Source of the DNA: Axinella damicornis
Taxonomy: Eukaryota; Porifera; Demospongiae; Axinellida; Axinellidae
Direction: 5' to 3'
Assembly (NCBI GenBank): GCA_963931865.1
Contig: OZ007514.1
Location: 4,938,646-5,002,645 of the forward strand
Length of the DNA: 64,000 nucleotides
How positions within the stretch are numbered: the stretch's first letter is position 1; each line of letters starts with the position of its first letter. This document shows positions 11,230 to 25,100 of this stretch, piece by piece. The notes under the pieces are model-generated. The model saw only the letters and a program-made list of their open reading frames with translations. It did not search any database and had not been told where the DNA came from. The translations under genes and the position numbers were made by a program.

Positions 11230-12719
11230 TGTAGCCTCACCTGTTCTGAAAGATTCCAGCCCATGCCCAATGTTCTTTGTGGAGTTTGAGGTTCAGCAAA
11301 TTGAAGTACGAAGGTCGCGCATCACTAGTCTAGTCCCGCCCCACGAACATCCCACTTCCGTCGCACACACACACACACACAGACACACATTTAAAATCGT
11401 AATGTATTGATGCCATGCTCATGTGAGGAAACTAACCAGGTCCTCCCCGCTTTTGTGTTCTGCGAAATGAGGCCCATATTGTACATGTACACTACCTTTG
11501 TGATAAACCCAGTACTAACAAAGTCATGGGGATAAACAGTATACCCCGGTACTGACAAAGTCACAGCAAACAACCCAACTGAGCACACACGAACATGCTG
11601 GTTTGTGTAAGATGCCATGATATGCAAGCATGGTGAAGTACGTACCAGCACAAGTGAACCACATTTTGGTATGTGGTGTTGGTTTGGCTATCACGAGATA
11701 CACGGTGCAGAGTGCAGAGAATATCTGTAGGTAAGAAAACGGATACAAATCATCTACTCGACAGAGAAATCATGGTTTCGCAGAGATGGGTGACAGAGAA
11801 CAGAAACTCTAAACTAGAGACGTCCGCAGTACCCAACAGATGCCTGCAGTAACACAAGCGAACACACATGCAATAAAACACACTCATGAGGCTCAAGACA
11901 CTCTTATCAGACTGATGACCAGACTTAGCCACGAAGTCCAACAGACACACCAAACCACTCTCACAAAGCTCAGCACAAACGTATCAGATTGATGACCAGA
12001 CTTGGCCAACACATACACAACAAGCCAATCTCACTAGAACGCATGTATCAGACTGACGACTAGGCTATCAAGCCACTCCCACAAAGCTCAGCAGACACGC
12101 ACCACACTACATTAACAAAGCTCAACACACACACGTACACATCAACCACCACACCTATCTATCCAGCAGAGATATATATACGTTCATAAAGTGCCACTGA
12201 ACGGCCCAGATTTTCTTTTCTCTCACCAGATTGTGGGGATTAGTTGTCTCTTTCAGATTAGAACATAGATCGGTTCGGGGACGCTGGTCAACAGCTTCGA
12301 AAGTTGTTCTCTCTGAGCGCAAAACAACAAGCAGCTGCACCTTGCTGAATTTAAAATAAGCGTGATCACGTGAAACATAATCACGTGAAACATAATATGT
12401 TCACGTGTGAGGCCGGCCGGCCGGCCCGGGCCGCGCGCAGCGGAGCTTTCGTCGATACTCTTCTTTGTACGTACCGTGTTGCTTTAAGATCGTTTGTAGT
12501 TGTCTACGAGAAAGTCGGCCCTTGACTGATAAGTACACTTGTGGCTTGATAAGTAGCTAAAGTGCTGTACAAAACAAGAAGGTATTATAACTTGCCTTCC
12601 AACTTTGTGGAAGTGACTGTGTCACTGTGCACTTTACACATAGAGGTATGGTGTGCTTTCTCTATACCACCAGAGATGTGCAACGTTAATAGCTATAGTC
12701 TGAGAATTATTAGTTTTCA

Positions 12720-12935
12720 CCAACAGTACTGAAGTAGTGACCATCACCTAAATGTGTCACTAACACATTAATAGTGAAGGGTAAAAGTAGTGAGCATCAC
12801 TACTAAATGTGTCACTAACATACAGTGAAGGGTTAAAGTAGTGAACATCAGTGTGTCACTACCATGTATATAGTGAAAGTTAAAGTGGTGAACATCACCA
12901 CTGTTGGTAGTGACGTTCACCACACAGTTTTTACA
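12720..12935. repeat. right subterminal AGTGA(A/C)CATCAC repeat cluster
   Basis: Four to five units of (A)GTAGTGA(A/C)CATCAC...GTGTCACTA(A/C)CA spaced about 50-60 bases, mirror partner of the 9130-9275 cluster. Confidence 0.65.
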
Positions 12936-13099
12936 GTGTATGATCTGGAGTACATATATGCTGTAATCCACCAAGCATTGGTTTTGTATAATCTATTACT
13001 AGCAGGCTGTAAAATGTTTCCCTTGTTTCCATGTAGTTCTTGTTGTCGTGCTGATGTTACATGAAAAATATTACCAAAAATCATTATCATAATTTGCAG

Positions 13100-13181
13100 G
13101 GTCAGAGTGTGGTAGTGGATACAGTTCTTATTGACAACTGCTCCTCCAATGTCCAACAGAAAGCAATAAGTCATGCAACAG
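13100..13181 (+). CDS. gene 1 exon: VWA beta-strand and helix
   Basis: 82 nt after TTTGCAG and before GTAATA. Reads [15 protein letters not shown]...SHATG, ending one base into a Gly codon that exon 17035 completes. Confidence 0.75.
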
Positions 13182-16100
13182 GTAATAACAATCATGTATG
13201 CCTAGGTTGTATTGTCATGACAGCTACAGCCCATGGATCCATTAAATGTACCTACCGGTTGTCTGGTTTTCACCCCCTAAACTTAAACTTCACAGCCACA
13301 TTCTTTCCAATTACACACATCCATCAATGAGCTTTCAATAGTCCACAGCTCTTATCAGACCACCACCCATCCAGATTGGAAAAAATGGAGGCCATACAAG
13401 CTGAGAGGACTGTTTCTCTGCTCATTTGTGTGAAGGAAAGAGAGAAATGGCTTACCTGGCTCCAGCCATTGCTTTTCGAGGCCAAGCCCAGACACAGCCA
13501 TGCTGTTTCATTTGGGTGTACCCACCCACCTCCCCTGTACCACCCTTTCTGCTCACGCAAAACCTATCTCCCAAAGACATTGCCAGAAGTCACATCGCAT
13601 GATCAAAGCTTCATGTCGTGTGTAGATGGCTTTATTGGTTGAAGTGTTAACAACTATCTGAGCGTGCAAAAAGGTTTCTTGTAGATACTGTACAGTTGGT
13701 GCTTCTTTCAAAATCAGCAAATGAGTGGATGCTGGAAAACTTTCACATGAAACACTGTCTGTAGATACCGGACTGGGCAGCCACCGTAAACATCCGTGTC
13801 AAGTCCGCAAAGAGACACCTTGAGCATTCGTATTCAGCCTTCTCAGCAATTCTCCGGTGTAGAGTTATGCCTGTAGGTATGGTCTATGCAGGAAATAATG
13901 TAATAGCCCAAAAGTGAAGTAGTCTCACTACGGACTCGAACGGGCGAGCCGATGGTGCGATCACGGAGCAACTTTGGCGATGACGGTGCAGTTCGTGTCC
14001 ACAGGTAGTTTTTCCTGTGTTTGAACGTATGCTTGAAACAGAACGCAATGGAAATAATTTGGCACCATCTTGTGAAGATGCTGTCGTCTGCCATTATTAA
14101 CTCTTGCGAGAAAAGCTGTCGACTTCTATATAGCATGAATCTGGTGGTGCCAATCAGATTGCATTATGAAATCTTAATTAGCATCTTGTAACCGTTTTAT
14201 TTTTCAGTGCTAATGCATGAATTGTAGACTCAGAAACAAACGTTCAAGGACAAAAGGCAATCGACTGGTGTGCAAGAGGGCCACTGGTCTGAGCTGCTGT
14301 TCAGAGTGATATTGTAAATAGCTTAGTAAGTACACACACACACACACACACACATGAATGATGACATGCCGGAAGTCGACAGTTTTTCTCACAAATGTTT
14401 CCAGCCTCTCTCTTCCCCCCGTTTTTTTGAGGAGAGGGCATGGGACTGAGATTACTGCTATTCCTACATCTTAGTGGTGTAGGAGAAGTAGGTTGCTCAG
14501 CATTGGCGCCCACTAATCTCACGGGTCAGACTTTACATTCCGCCAAGAGGAGAAGTAAAGTCTGGGAACCTGCCTATTCCATTTGGTTCATGGAATTCAA
14601 AATTATTGTGTGTCATGTAAATGGAACGCTTACTTACTTTATGTCGTCATGTTGAAAACTCTTCACGGCTTCCCCCTGCTCTTTTCGAAGCCTAGAATAG
14701 CCTAGTCTCAAGCAAGTGGTGTTAATTGCCCGATTAACATCCATGTTCTTGGACAGCTCGCGTGTTGTGGATTTTCGAAATGTAATCCTACGTTACGTCA
14801 CAAGCTAAATTGAAGCAGAGCAATGCGCCAGCATTCTGGCGCACCGGAACCAAAACAGAATAGGTGGATTACCAGACGTATTTTTACCCTCGACTCAATT
14901 AATAACTGGTCTCATTCTCTGTCATCATGCAAGTGCTACCAGGAGGCAGCACTACTTCTCCTATACCACTGAGATGTAGCTATAGCAGTAATCTAAGGGG
15001 AATTAAGTTTGCTTCTCTAAGTCTAATTCATACAGAGTAGCTGCTTAACATGATTATTGTAGTTGCTGGGCTTCACACAGCACTTGATGGCAATGTTTCG
15101 ACTGGACTGTGCTGATCTTCCTCAGGTCAATACAGTGAATGCATGAGACAGGCATTATATGCGTACACAGCTCACCGGAAGTTATGCAAGGAATTGCAGG
15201 CAGCTGTTAAAAAGAACAGGGAAAAAATAAGGAAAAGTAAATGAGAGGAAATATTGATATTACAGGAAATACGTAGAACGTAGGTAGCGCGCATGACACT
15301 GTACCGGATTTGGGCTGTCAACGAGGCCCTGGTCCTGATTGAGTTAGGAAACTTCGGATGTATAAGGATTCTTTCACTCTTCTTTTGTACAAGTTTATCT
15401 CTCGATCTATCAAAATCAAATTCTCTTTTCCAATCAATTCAATGGCCATCATCTATGCTGTGCCACGCCTGACTTCTGCATATCTCCATTCGGCACAATT
15501 TCACTGTTGTTGGTCTGGTTTTAAGGGTTCTTCCAGCTTCTCCAATGTACGACCTGTCACAATCCAAGCAAAGGATAGATCACACCCTTGGGTCTCTGTT
15601 CAGTTTTATGTTGCTCAAGAGGGAGCCAAGAGTTCTATTTGCCCTAAAATAGACTCGTAATCCACTTTTGGAACAGATTCTCTTGATCCTTTCGCTTACT
15701 CCCTTGACAAAGGGAATGGAAACTGTTGCTGTAGGTTCTCGTCTGTCTATGTTCATGGGGTTGGGGAGATGCGAATTGCCCTGTGGACCGGGAGGAGGGT
15801 ATCCGTTTTGTTGAAAAACTGAAGATGTACAGGGGTCCCGAGATGGCGAGAGTGGTAACTATAGGGTCTATCGGAAGCCTACCCATACAGATCGCTACTT
15901 GCACTACCAATCGTACCACCCTCCTGCTGTAAAGAATGGCATCATCCGTACCCTATTCCACCGGTCCAGAAAAATCTGTAAAGGGACACTATTTTCTCTG
16001 GATCAAGAGTTGGTACATCTCACCTGGAAGGAGAGTGCTCTTCCACCTCTTTCTCCATGAGGAACTGATCACTATTGAGATGTTGCACAAACGTTGGTAG

Positions 16101-19100
16101 GGTTTCGACACCATGAACGTGTTGTCCACGTATCTGAGCCAGAGCGAAGGTCTCATCTTGGTTGATTCCAGTGCCAGTTCTTCAAAGAACTCCATATAGA
16201 TGTTGGCTATTGATTGGGGAGAGATATGAACCCATTGCAACACCCTCGTCCTGCTGGTAATACTTTGTCATCTTGTGCAAAGTAAGTGGTTTGTAGATAT
16301 AGTCGAAGTAGTACATCAGTGATGTCACCGTGAGGCTGGTTCTGTCTGGGAGCATTGAGTCTTGTTCCAATCGTTGTTGAACATTATCGAGTGCCTCATC
16401 ATTGGTAGGCATTGATGAAACATCAAAACTGACCATGATATCTTGATACGTGAGGGAGAAGCCTCTGATAAATTCGGCGAAATGGGCAGAGTTCTGTCAT
16501 GTGAGGATGTCTTTCCTGCTAGGGGAGAAATGATCTTGGCTAGATGTTTGGCCAGAGCATGGGTGGGGGAGCCCACTGTGCTCACAATCTGACGAAGTGG
16601 AACATTCGGCTTGTGGATCTTGGGTAGACCATAGAGTTAGGGTGGGTGTGTGTGTGAAGAATTGAGCCTCCTGTAGCTGTCTCTGGAACAGTGTCATGCG
16701 CTAACTACCTTCTATTTCCTGTAATTTTAACAGCTGCCTGTAATTCCTTGCCTGTAATTCCTTGCATAATTTCCGGTGAGCTGTGTATGTATATAATGCC
16801 TATCTTGTGCATTCTCTGTATTGAGGAAGATCGGGTCAAAATGTTATCATCAAGTTCTCTACTTCGTCAGCTGCTTATAGCATCTTCACAGAAAATGAAG
16901 GTAAAAATTTATGTCAAATGACAAGGATACATAAATATCAACAGTTGCTAATACAGTGTTCTAATAATTATCCCGTAAATGAGATAAGTTTAGGGAAACT
17001 TTGCACACCATCACCGACTTCTTTGTTCCTATAGGAGGGGCATGTTTTATGCCTGGCAGTCTTGTGGATGGGCTAAAGCTTTTTGAAATGGAAACCTTTC
17101 TGTCCCTGAGAGCAAGAGCTTGCCCAATATATCTACCAGGGCTGTACCGTGAGGTAAGCCACAAAAGAAAGTAAGTATGTATACTTCCATTTTCATCAAG
17201 TCCTCAATTAAGTGACAACTGCACTCCTACGTAGCTGGTAGACTAGTGCAACTGGTACGACATACGAACTCACCTCAATGATGCTTCAGGTCTTACTGGA
17301 ATAGCTAATCTATTTTTGGCTGTTACTGTCCCCTTGTGGGTACCTAGGCAGTCTCTGTTTTTTTTTCAAGGTTAACCGCTGTGCCAATTGAGTAGATGCA
17401 ATATGAGTCACTAAAGTGTGATGATGGTTTGTGGAACCACTTCCGTCACAGCACCAGATTTACCTGACAAACTCAGCTCCAGAAGACCTAAACACAGATA
17501 CGGAATGCCTAAACAAAGTTCCAGAAGATCCGTATGTGAAGCTGCACCGGTTTTAAAGTTAGGTATGTTAAAACCGGTGCTCTTTGGGAGAAGCCTTCCA
17601 CGTTTTCTGAAGAAACCATCCAATTCTCAGAAGAAGTGTTCTGATATTCCAAAGAAACCATCCGATTCTCGGAAAAAGCCTTCCAAATTCTCAGAAGAAG
17701 CCTTCCAAATTTTTGGAAGAAGCCTTCCCATTTGCGGTAAAACTGCGTCGCAAACTCATGTTTGGAAAGTGTTCATTTTAAAGACATGTAACATAATTCA
17801 GCACACACAATCATCATAGAGTGTATATGTAGGGATGGAGTGGACTCACAATATATGATAATCCAAAAATCATACCCTAGCTCACCGTGATGACTCCTGG
17901 AGGGTTTCTGAGGGATCAAAGCATGTTACAGAAGAGTCCATAGTGGCATTGGATTGTTTAGTGTGTGTGCAATAATAAATTATATAATGATGTTGATGCA
18001 AAATCTATAAATAGTGTGTGCAAGGTTGCTAGGCAACATGAGTGATGTCATCGTCTTCAGCAACTCTAGCTCTCGGGCTATCTGGAGATATGTGGTTGTT
18101 GGGGACTTAATAGCATAGTCGCTGCACAACAGATTTTTATAGATGAGCTGGTTACGAAATAGACTCACCCGGGAAAGGGTGACTTAACTCTTTACCAACC
18201 AATGACTGCAAAAGCCGTCATGAGCTCCCATAAGCCATAAGAATTTATATGGGGAATTTATTACTAGGCGTTATACTTTAGTACAGGATTTTGCTTCCTT
18301 AAGCTGTTTCTTATGGTTGGTAAAGAGTTAACTCAGGAACATTTTGTGCTTGTTTTATAGGGAGACTTCAACCTGTTTAAAAACACCATCCGGTACCCAT
18401 TCAACACTGAAAAACTTCCAAGTAACCTGATTACTGACCAAGTATTCAAGACCCTCTCCGCTGGAAAGTGAGGAAAACATGACTACTTGTACAGTGACTT
18501 GTACAGTGCTCCCAGCAAAGAGAGTACATTTTTAGAAATTTTGATTTTGGAGGTTACAACAATTTTTCGCACTCGCATCTCAGGATCTGTAAGGGGTTAA
18601 GATTTAAACTTGGGCCAGAAATACTGCAACACATTAGCATTTCCTCTCAAAAAAAATCAGTTCTTAACTCTAAGGTTTGTGGAAATGCTGACCCTAAAGT
18701 ATAGGCCCCTCCCGAACTGTTTTAACAGCTCTGCTCTCTCAATGGAGTTAAAACTTCGAGAGGGTGCTTAGAACCTGCTAAAACCTGGATCACTATACTT
18801 GTATCAAGTTTGAGATCTTAACTTCCAGGTTTAGAGAAATGGTGACCCTAAAGTCATTTGCATACTCAGTTGACATATACGTAGCTCTGTTGGAAAATGG
18901 TTATGCTACATTTCTTTTGAACGTAGATAATGTCGGTTTGAAGTTATACACAAGTTTGTCGCAGAAACCAAAATATACTCTCTTTGCTGGGAGCACTGTA
19001 GTTGTGTTTAGACAGTATGTAGCGTGACTCATCACTTATCGGGCACCATCTATAATAGAACACGTTAGCACAGAAGGCACACATTACTGGAAGTATAGGT

Positions 19101-22100
19101 GTGACTCTCAATCCACAGTATACGTAGGTCCATCTCACTGTGCATTCTGGTGTTCCTCTTGTTTGATTCTGCACTTATAATCACCAAGAGCAGTATTAAG
19201 AAACAGTATTAAGAAACAGTTAGTTTTTTTGCATCTTCGGATGCTGCTCCCCTGTGAAGTAAGTTTTGGTGAGATTTTTGTGTTTGTCGCATGCTTGCTG
19301 TAACTGCTTCAGGTATACTCGATCATGCATACAGTGCTCATTGTGTGACTCGATAAGGCTCACCCCACAATGTCCAGTCGTTAGCTAATAAATCAGCCAC
19401 TTTGTGCGCATCATATTCAGAACCTTCAAGATTTGTCACTACTATTAAATAGCTATGCATTTGTATTCCTTACCACATCCCAGTACAGCTATGGCAACCA
19501 GAAAAGGCAGCTGCACACCACTCCTCAGAGATGTCATATTAAATTTTGACTGAGGAAACGGGTTGTCTAGTACACAGCCTGCATATGTGGCTACGTGCTG
19601 AGAAGGTGTCTCTGACTACGACAACTTTGTTGATTTTTTGTGTGGGCACTTTCAGTGTCTCTGTAGGCTAATGGTGTGGATATTACTTCCTCAGCAGGGC
19701 AGTGATCCAGTGTTTATACATTTTGTGGTTTTTGTGAAAGAGTGCTCTTCTTCAAATATTTACTAAATGTGTGCCTTTTAGAGAGCAGTTGGGGATATCC
19801 ATACTAAAATTGATGAAAAGCACTCTGTAGTAAGGGAGACCTTGTCAACACTCAACAACACTCCATAGATGTTCATGGAATGACAATTGATTTTTGGACG
19901 ACTTATTTTCAAGGCAATACTGTAAGATTTTCACCAACCAGGTACACTGACACGCTATGTAGACACTATACCATCCATGGGTTTTTAACTGCTTTCTCGT
20001 ATACCCAGTAGTTTACCGAACACCGTATAAGCTGTGCAAAGTGGTTTTGCTTAAGGTTGGAATCAAGCGTGGTTTGGTCAAAGTCCTGTAACCAATGGTG
20101 TTAAGCATTCGGTAATTCACTTTACTACAAACTTATTTAGTTTTTTTATTGGGGGGGGGGGGGGGGGGGGGGGGGGTGGCGCATGATCAGAACCAGGTGG
20201 TATATTGAACGAAGATTTTTTCCCCTTCCCTTTATTTTGATCATAAGTTTGGTATGATACTTTGCAGGTGTATAAGGTGGTAATAGAAATGGCAAGTGTT
20301 ATAACCAGAGTGTGAACAGGGAACTGCACAAGGATTCATTCTGGACTGAAAGTTACCATCATACCATCATGTAGAGCCCTTGAGAGATGTGCTGCTGAAA
20401 CAGCTACTTCTTCCGGTGTCAAACGCATCTTGAAGGAGATTAGGGACTTTCAGAAAGCCCCTATGCCAAACATAGACATTTTTCCTGACGAAAAAAGGTA
20501 GGAAAATACATGAATTGATAAAAAAAAATTGGTAATGATTTTGATCTCCTTAATACTCCTTACGTAGTGTTACAATGTGGAAGATCCTGATGATGGGACC
20601 TGACTATTCACCTTATTCCAAAGGTAACTGTCTCTGACTGAAAACCCACATTAGAAATTAACATATGTAATTATATGTGACAGTCCTGTGTAGACTATTC
20701 TGGAATACAATTATTGAGAAAAACATGATTAATTCTTTGAGCGTCCACGGCATATTTATACACCTGCCAATACTTCCGCTCATTGCAAGTGGCATGTTTT
20801 TTTGTCTACAGCGATTTCGTGAACTAATTGAAGCAGGGCAGACCCTGCTAATTTATTGGCGATCACACTAATGAAGAGGTGGACCCAACGGATATCAACA
20901 ATCAATCATAAGCTCCTCCTACCAATCCAGAGTAATGTAAGCGCTAAGTAGGTTGGAGTAATCAAAGAGCTGCCAAAAGTTCTTGACTGAGATGCAATAC
21001 TGTAATCCACGACCAGCTGGTTTCGGCCTTGTGGGCCTCATCAGGTGCATGCATGGTACAAACTGTAAGTATGCCGGCTATATAATTTATAATGAGTGTA
21101 CATACAATGGTTTGTGATGTCATGCACATATTACATATTACAAGCATGCATGCGGACAGTTAGGCAGCTATTCTTCAGTTCAGTCTTGGTGTTGGGGCTT
21201 CATGGTGGTGTCCAGTGGGCCTGCATCTGTACAGATCCCCCCTCCCTTGGTGCGACTTGACTTGGCCATTAATCCATGGTACAATCACATCGATCTTGAA
21301 TTCAATTTGGTTAGGTTAGTAGCCGCTGTTGTCGGTTTTGGCTGCAGATGATAGCTGACGGTAACATGTCTAGATGATGGTAGAGGCAGGTGCAAGTAGC
21401 ATTGGATCTGTGAATGTGGATCATGGCTCCCTTTGTATATATTGTGAGCAGTATAGGTGAGAGGGCCGACTTGCTTGCTGTGCTGTTTTGTTGCCATTTT
21501 GTGTACTGGCAGTATAGGCGAGCTTTACCAGTGTCAGGAGCGGTAAAACTCCACTCCAAGTTTCCAAACAGCAACTTTGGCCGTCCTTCTGGCTCTGTTT
21601 CCAGCGATGGCACAGCTGTCAAAACACAGTTAGAGGAGTAGTTGCCATGTTGGTCTTTCAGCTGTTTACCAATAGAGTGTGAAGCAGAGATCCATCTACG
21701 TCCTTAAGTATGTCAGACCTTCTCTGCATGCTCCAAGTTGCCAATAGGACTGCACTCAGCCATCCTAAGTAAATACAGACTATAACCACAACCACTCAGC
21801 TCTAGCTAGCTAGATAGCAAATTGCTGAAAGAATTGGCCTTAACTCTTTGAGTGCGATCGGCGTATTTATACGCCTGTCAAAACAAAGTGAGGGAATTGC
21901 TGTCTATAGGTCCATTATGCAATGCCCATGCACCTGGCTTTGACTGAACATCCAACACGGCCATGCAGTTTTCACCCTATGGGTGAACATTTCCACCTCC
22001 CTGACCCACCCTTTGTACTCGCACAGAAACTCCCAAGGATGTTGACCCTGAAGTCTTATAGCTAACAGGATTTGCAGTCAGAAAGGATATATCCAGCTTC

Positions 22101-25100
22101 CATGTCCTCTGCATGATTCTGAGCTGATACCAATTCGTGCTGAGACATATCACATCCTTTTAAAGACTATCTTTTTACTCCTAGCTGTGTATTGTGCATT
22201 GCTTTGGATGCATGTATGCACCTATGGGCTTCGCATTTAAACCTGATAGCTAGTTACATCTCTTGTATCCCTTTGACATTACAGGTACAGCTTATTGTAT
22301 TTTCCACAACATTGTTATTCATTTCAGGTGTCTTTCTACTTGTCGTGAGATTTCCTGATACCTACCCTTCAAAACCACCTGAAATTAGATTCAGTACTCC
22401 TGTGAGTTTGGTCTGAAATGTTGTATTAGCAAAACCTTAGCTAACTAGAGGTGCTCAGCAGAGCACGTACCCCGTGCGCAACTTTGACTTGACAGCTATA
22501 AGCTTAGGCCTACCACCGATTATTCATACAGCATGCACGATGAGCTAGCTAGGCCACGATTTACAGCGATATCAGCATGCAGAATGAGATACCGTAAGTT
22601 GTGGCAGTAATGTTAGAAATAGGGTGTGGTCAAGTTGTTTAAATTAGAAGCACGACTTTCACGCAGCTTTTCTCGGCCTCTCGAGTAGATCTCTGGTCTG
22701 TGAGTTACGTAGATGCTAGTATTTTCTGAATTCTGACACTTCTATCCTAAAATAAGCCTTCAACAAGGCCTTCACTGCTCAAACCGCTCTACATCTATGG
22801 ACAGACAGACTGACAGACAAACCAATCACTCTACCCCCTGCTGCGCATGCGCATGGGGTAATTAGGAGAATGCAGGGCATTGTGGGGCTCGCCTGACGTA
22901 CTGCATGTCAATATAATTTATAGTAGTGAAGTAGTGAAGTCTGGACAGTATATGAAAACGGTAAAAGCTTTTGATTCATGATCAGCATTGTTGGAAGCGA
23001 GTGTTTGACCGAAGAGGGCTATAATTTGCTGGCTGAACCATTCACAGAAACTGGTAAGGCCAGGGCGGCGCGGCACAGCTGGGGGTGGGGCCTGAGCATA
23101 AGTTAATACATGCAGGTGTATACCTTGGGCCTTCTGCTTGATGACGGTTTGCAGTTTGTACGTAGACTATGACACTACGTTGAGCCAAATGTCGTTCATT
23201 TATGTATTGCTGCACTGAGTTTCAAGTTCGTGGTAGCCTCCTTTCCCAGTCCCACACCCAGCATTTCGTCGCTTCCGTACTGAGCCCATTCGTTCACGGC
23301 GATCTAGAGTTTCAAGTTGGTAGTACGTAGTTTGTAGTTTGTTTGTATATAGTCGCACGCGCGCGGGTGGGGCGCAAAATTTCAATTTTCCACTTGGATA
23401 TACGGTCATACGCTAAACGGCCCGGACAGCAAACAGACATCCACCAGACGGACACCCTGAGAACACGACTATGTGGGGCTCGCTCAAGCTCGCCCCAATT
23501 ACACTACTGGTAGGGGAAAATTACATCACGTAAAAAAAACAACTAATTAATCTATACTTGAGGGACTTCTGGTAGCTAGCAGCTGTTGAAACCAGTTGCA
23601 ACTCGCTGGTAGCACCAGCCAAATATTGCTACTCATTCCAATTAATGCACATGTCTTGTGATTGTGATTACCCTGCTCAGTCAATCGAGTCGGCAATGGC
23701 AGCCAAAGGGAAGACAACCATTTTTACAGTGCTCACAACTGCGCAAGCACGGTGTTTCAGCATGTAAGCGTCAGTGAATGCGAAGAACAGCAATCAACGA
23801 CTGTGTGGTCAGAATCTTTGTGGGCCTTTTGTAAGAGCTGTACTGCATGGCAGCACTCAGGTCACTTAAGGCGAATCCACATGTGCTCTGTTAGTAAAAA
23901 GGAGGCAATTTGGACTCGGAAAAGCTGATGCTGAAGACAAAGCGCATGGTCTAACTCAACAATCACCTATTAGCAAAGTAGCAAATAGATTGTAGATTAT
24001 TATTAACAAGCGTTACCATGGTAACATGCTTACCCGTACATAATTGGGTGGGGTCAAAGTTTAATTGCCTTAACTTTATTTTCGGTTTTGCGGGTACGAA
24101 ATCGTGTACAAATGCTAAGGAAACGGACACCAATGGAATCAGCACAACACGAAGAAGCATGAATCAACTGGAAACGCTGCACAGAGATAAGCGCTCGAGG
24201 GATACGAACGGATTTGCATGAATTTACTAGCCTGAACTGTGGACAATGGCTGCTGAGAATAGTGTTGCTGCTGAGAATAGTATTGAGCTTGACCCCGCCA
24301 CTGTTCCTCTGAGGAGGTTCCCCTGCGCCGTCTGTCGTCGTCCAATGCCGCTCAGGAGGGATGGTGCTGTCAGAGTTCATGGTCCGGTCAACCACTGCTG
24401 TTCCGGTGGAGGTAAAGCCCCAATTACTGCCCACCAGTCATCCGCTGGCGTATCCGCTGAGCCAGTCCAGGTCTCCACCACCGGCACCTGTGAAGGTCCT
24501 GACCCCTCCCATGAGAGCATCCAGCTGCTGCCACCAGGGAGACTGCTGAAGACAATCCCAAAGGCCTCACGCGGTCCGGTGGCTAGCAAGTTGACGACTA
24601 CCTTAAACAGAGTAGTGAGATCCAATGATTATGAGAGCTGGAAGAGCCTGCTGAGCTTCCCTAGGAGATTCCTCAGAGTGCCAAAGAGAGGGGGGCGCCA
24701 TTGGAGTTTGTCAAAGTGGATAAACCAGCGGTTGTCTGATGAGGAGGAGGACACAGCTTCGACAACAATGCGCAGCCACGCTACCAAGAAGAGAATAACT
24801 GACCCTTTGCAGTCCCTGGCCTCACGAGTCTCAGCAAAACTGGAAGAGGGGAACTTTAGAGGGGCTGTACGTTTGGCCTGCTCGGAGGACTCAATTGCAG
24901 AAGCCAATGACACTAATCTAGCTGCCCTCCAATCAAAACACCCTGCCCCCCACCCAGACTCTAACATGCCTTCACCTCCCAATTCTAACGAAGTGGATGA
25001 AGCCCTCTCAGTCGAGGAAGGAGATTTGGTCAAGGCGATCCGTTCCTTTCCAAAAGGCTCTGCAGGTGGCCCTGATGGCCTCAGGCCTCAACACTTAGTT

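Larger units (their letters stand above)
9101..12940. mobile_element. 3.8-kb TIR element ending in TACACTGTAAAAACT
   Basis: TACACTGTAAAAACT followed by GGTGAACGTCACTA at the left is mirrored at 12900-12940 (TAGTGACGTTCACC, then AGTTTTTACAGTGTA). Just inside both ends are clusters of GTAGTGA/GGTGAAGGTCACTAC repeats. No transposase was recognised. Inside are a U repeat (10240-10400), a minisatellite (10934-11229), a possible minus-strand exon (10429-10572) and diverged CAAAGCTCA-type repeats at about 11880-12140. Confidence 0.7.
15058..16875 (-). mobile_element. Penelope-like element 2 with inverted terminal repeats
   Basis: The sequences at 15090-15215 and 16715-16870 are inverted copies. Both contain CACAGCTCACCGGAA(A/G)TTATG-like sequence, AAGGAATT(A/G)CAGGCAG and GAGGAAGATC. 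PLE terminal repeats can be direct or inverted. Between them lie minus-strand PLE RT and GIY-YIG segments. On the minus strand the 15.1-kb repeat has CTGAGGAAGATC...GTCGAAAC, a degenerate hammerhead-like core. Confidence 0.8.

Noticed and set aside
10848..11234. Long overlapping open frames on both strands
   Set aside because: They lie on a GC-rich minisatellite with a unit length near 29, not a multiple of three; no domain.
13870..14050. Possible tRNA or tRNA-derived SINE on the minus strand (CGTTCGAGTCC B-box-like word)
   Set aside because: No matching A box at the right distance and no cloverleaf or acceptor stem could be formed.
15090..15160. Functional hammerhead in PLE 2 repeat
   Set aside because: CUGAGGA and GAAAC are present, but stem II is only about 3 bp and stem III and the cleavage triplet do not form properly.
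17418..17819. 133-codon Lys/Ser-rich frame
   Set aside because: Created by short tandem GAAGAAGCCTTCC-type repeats.
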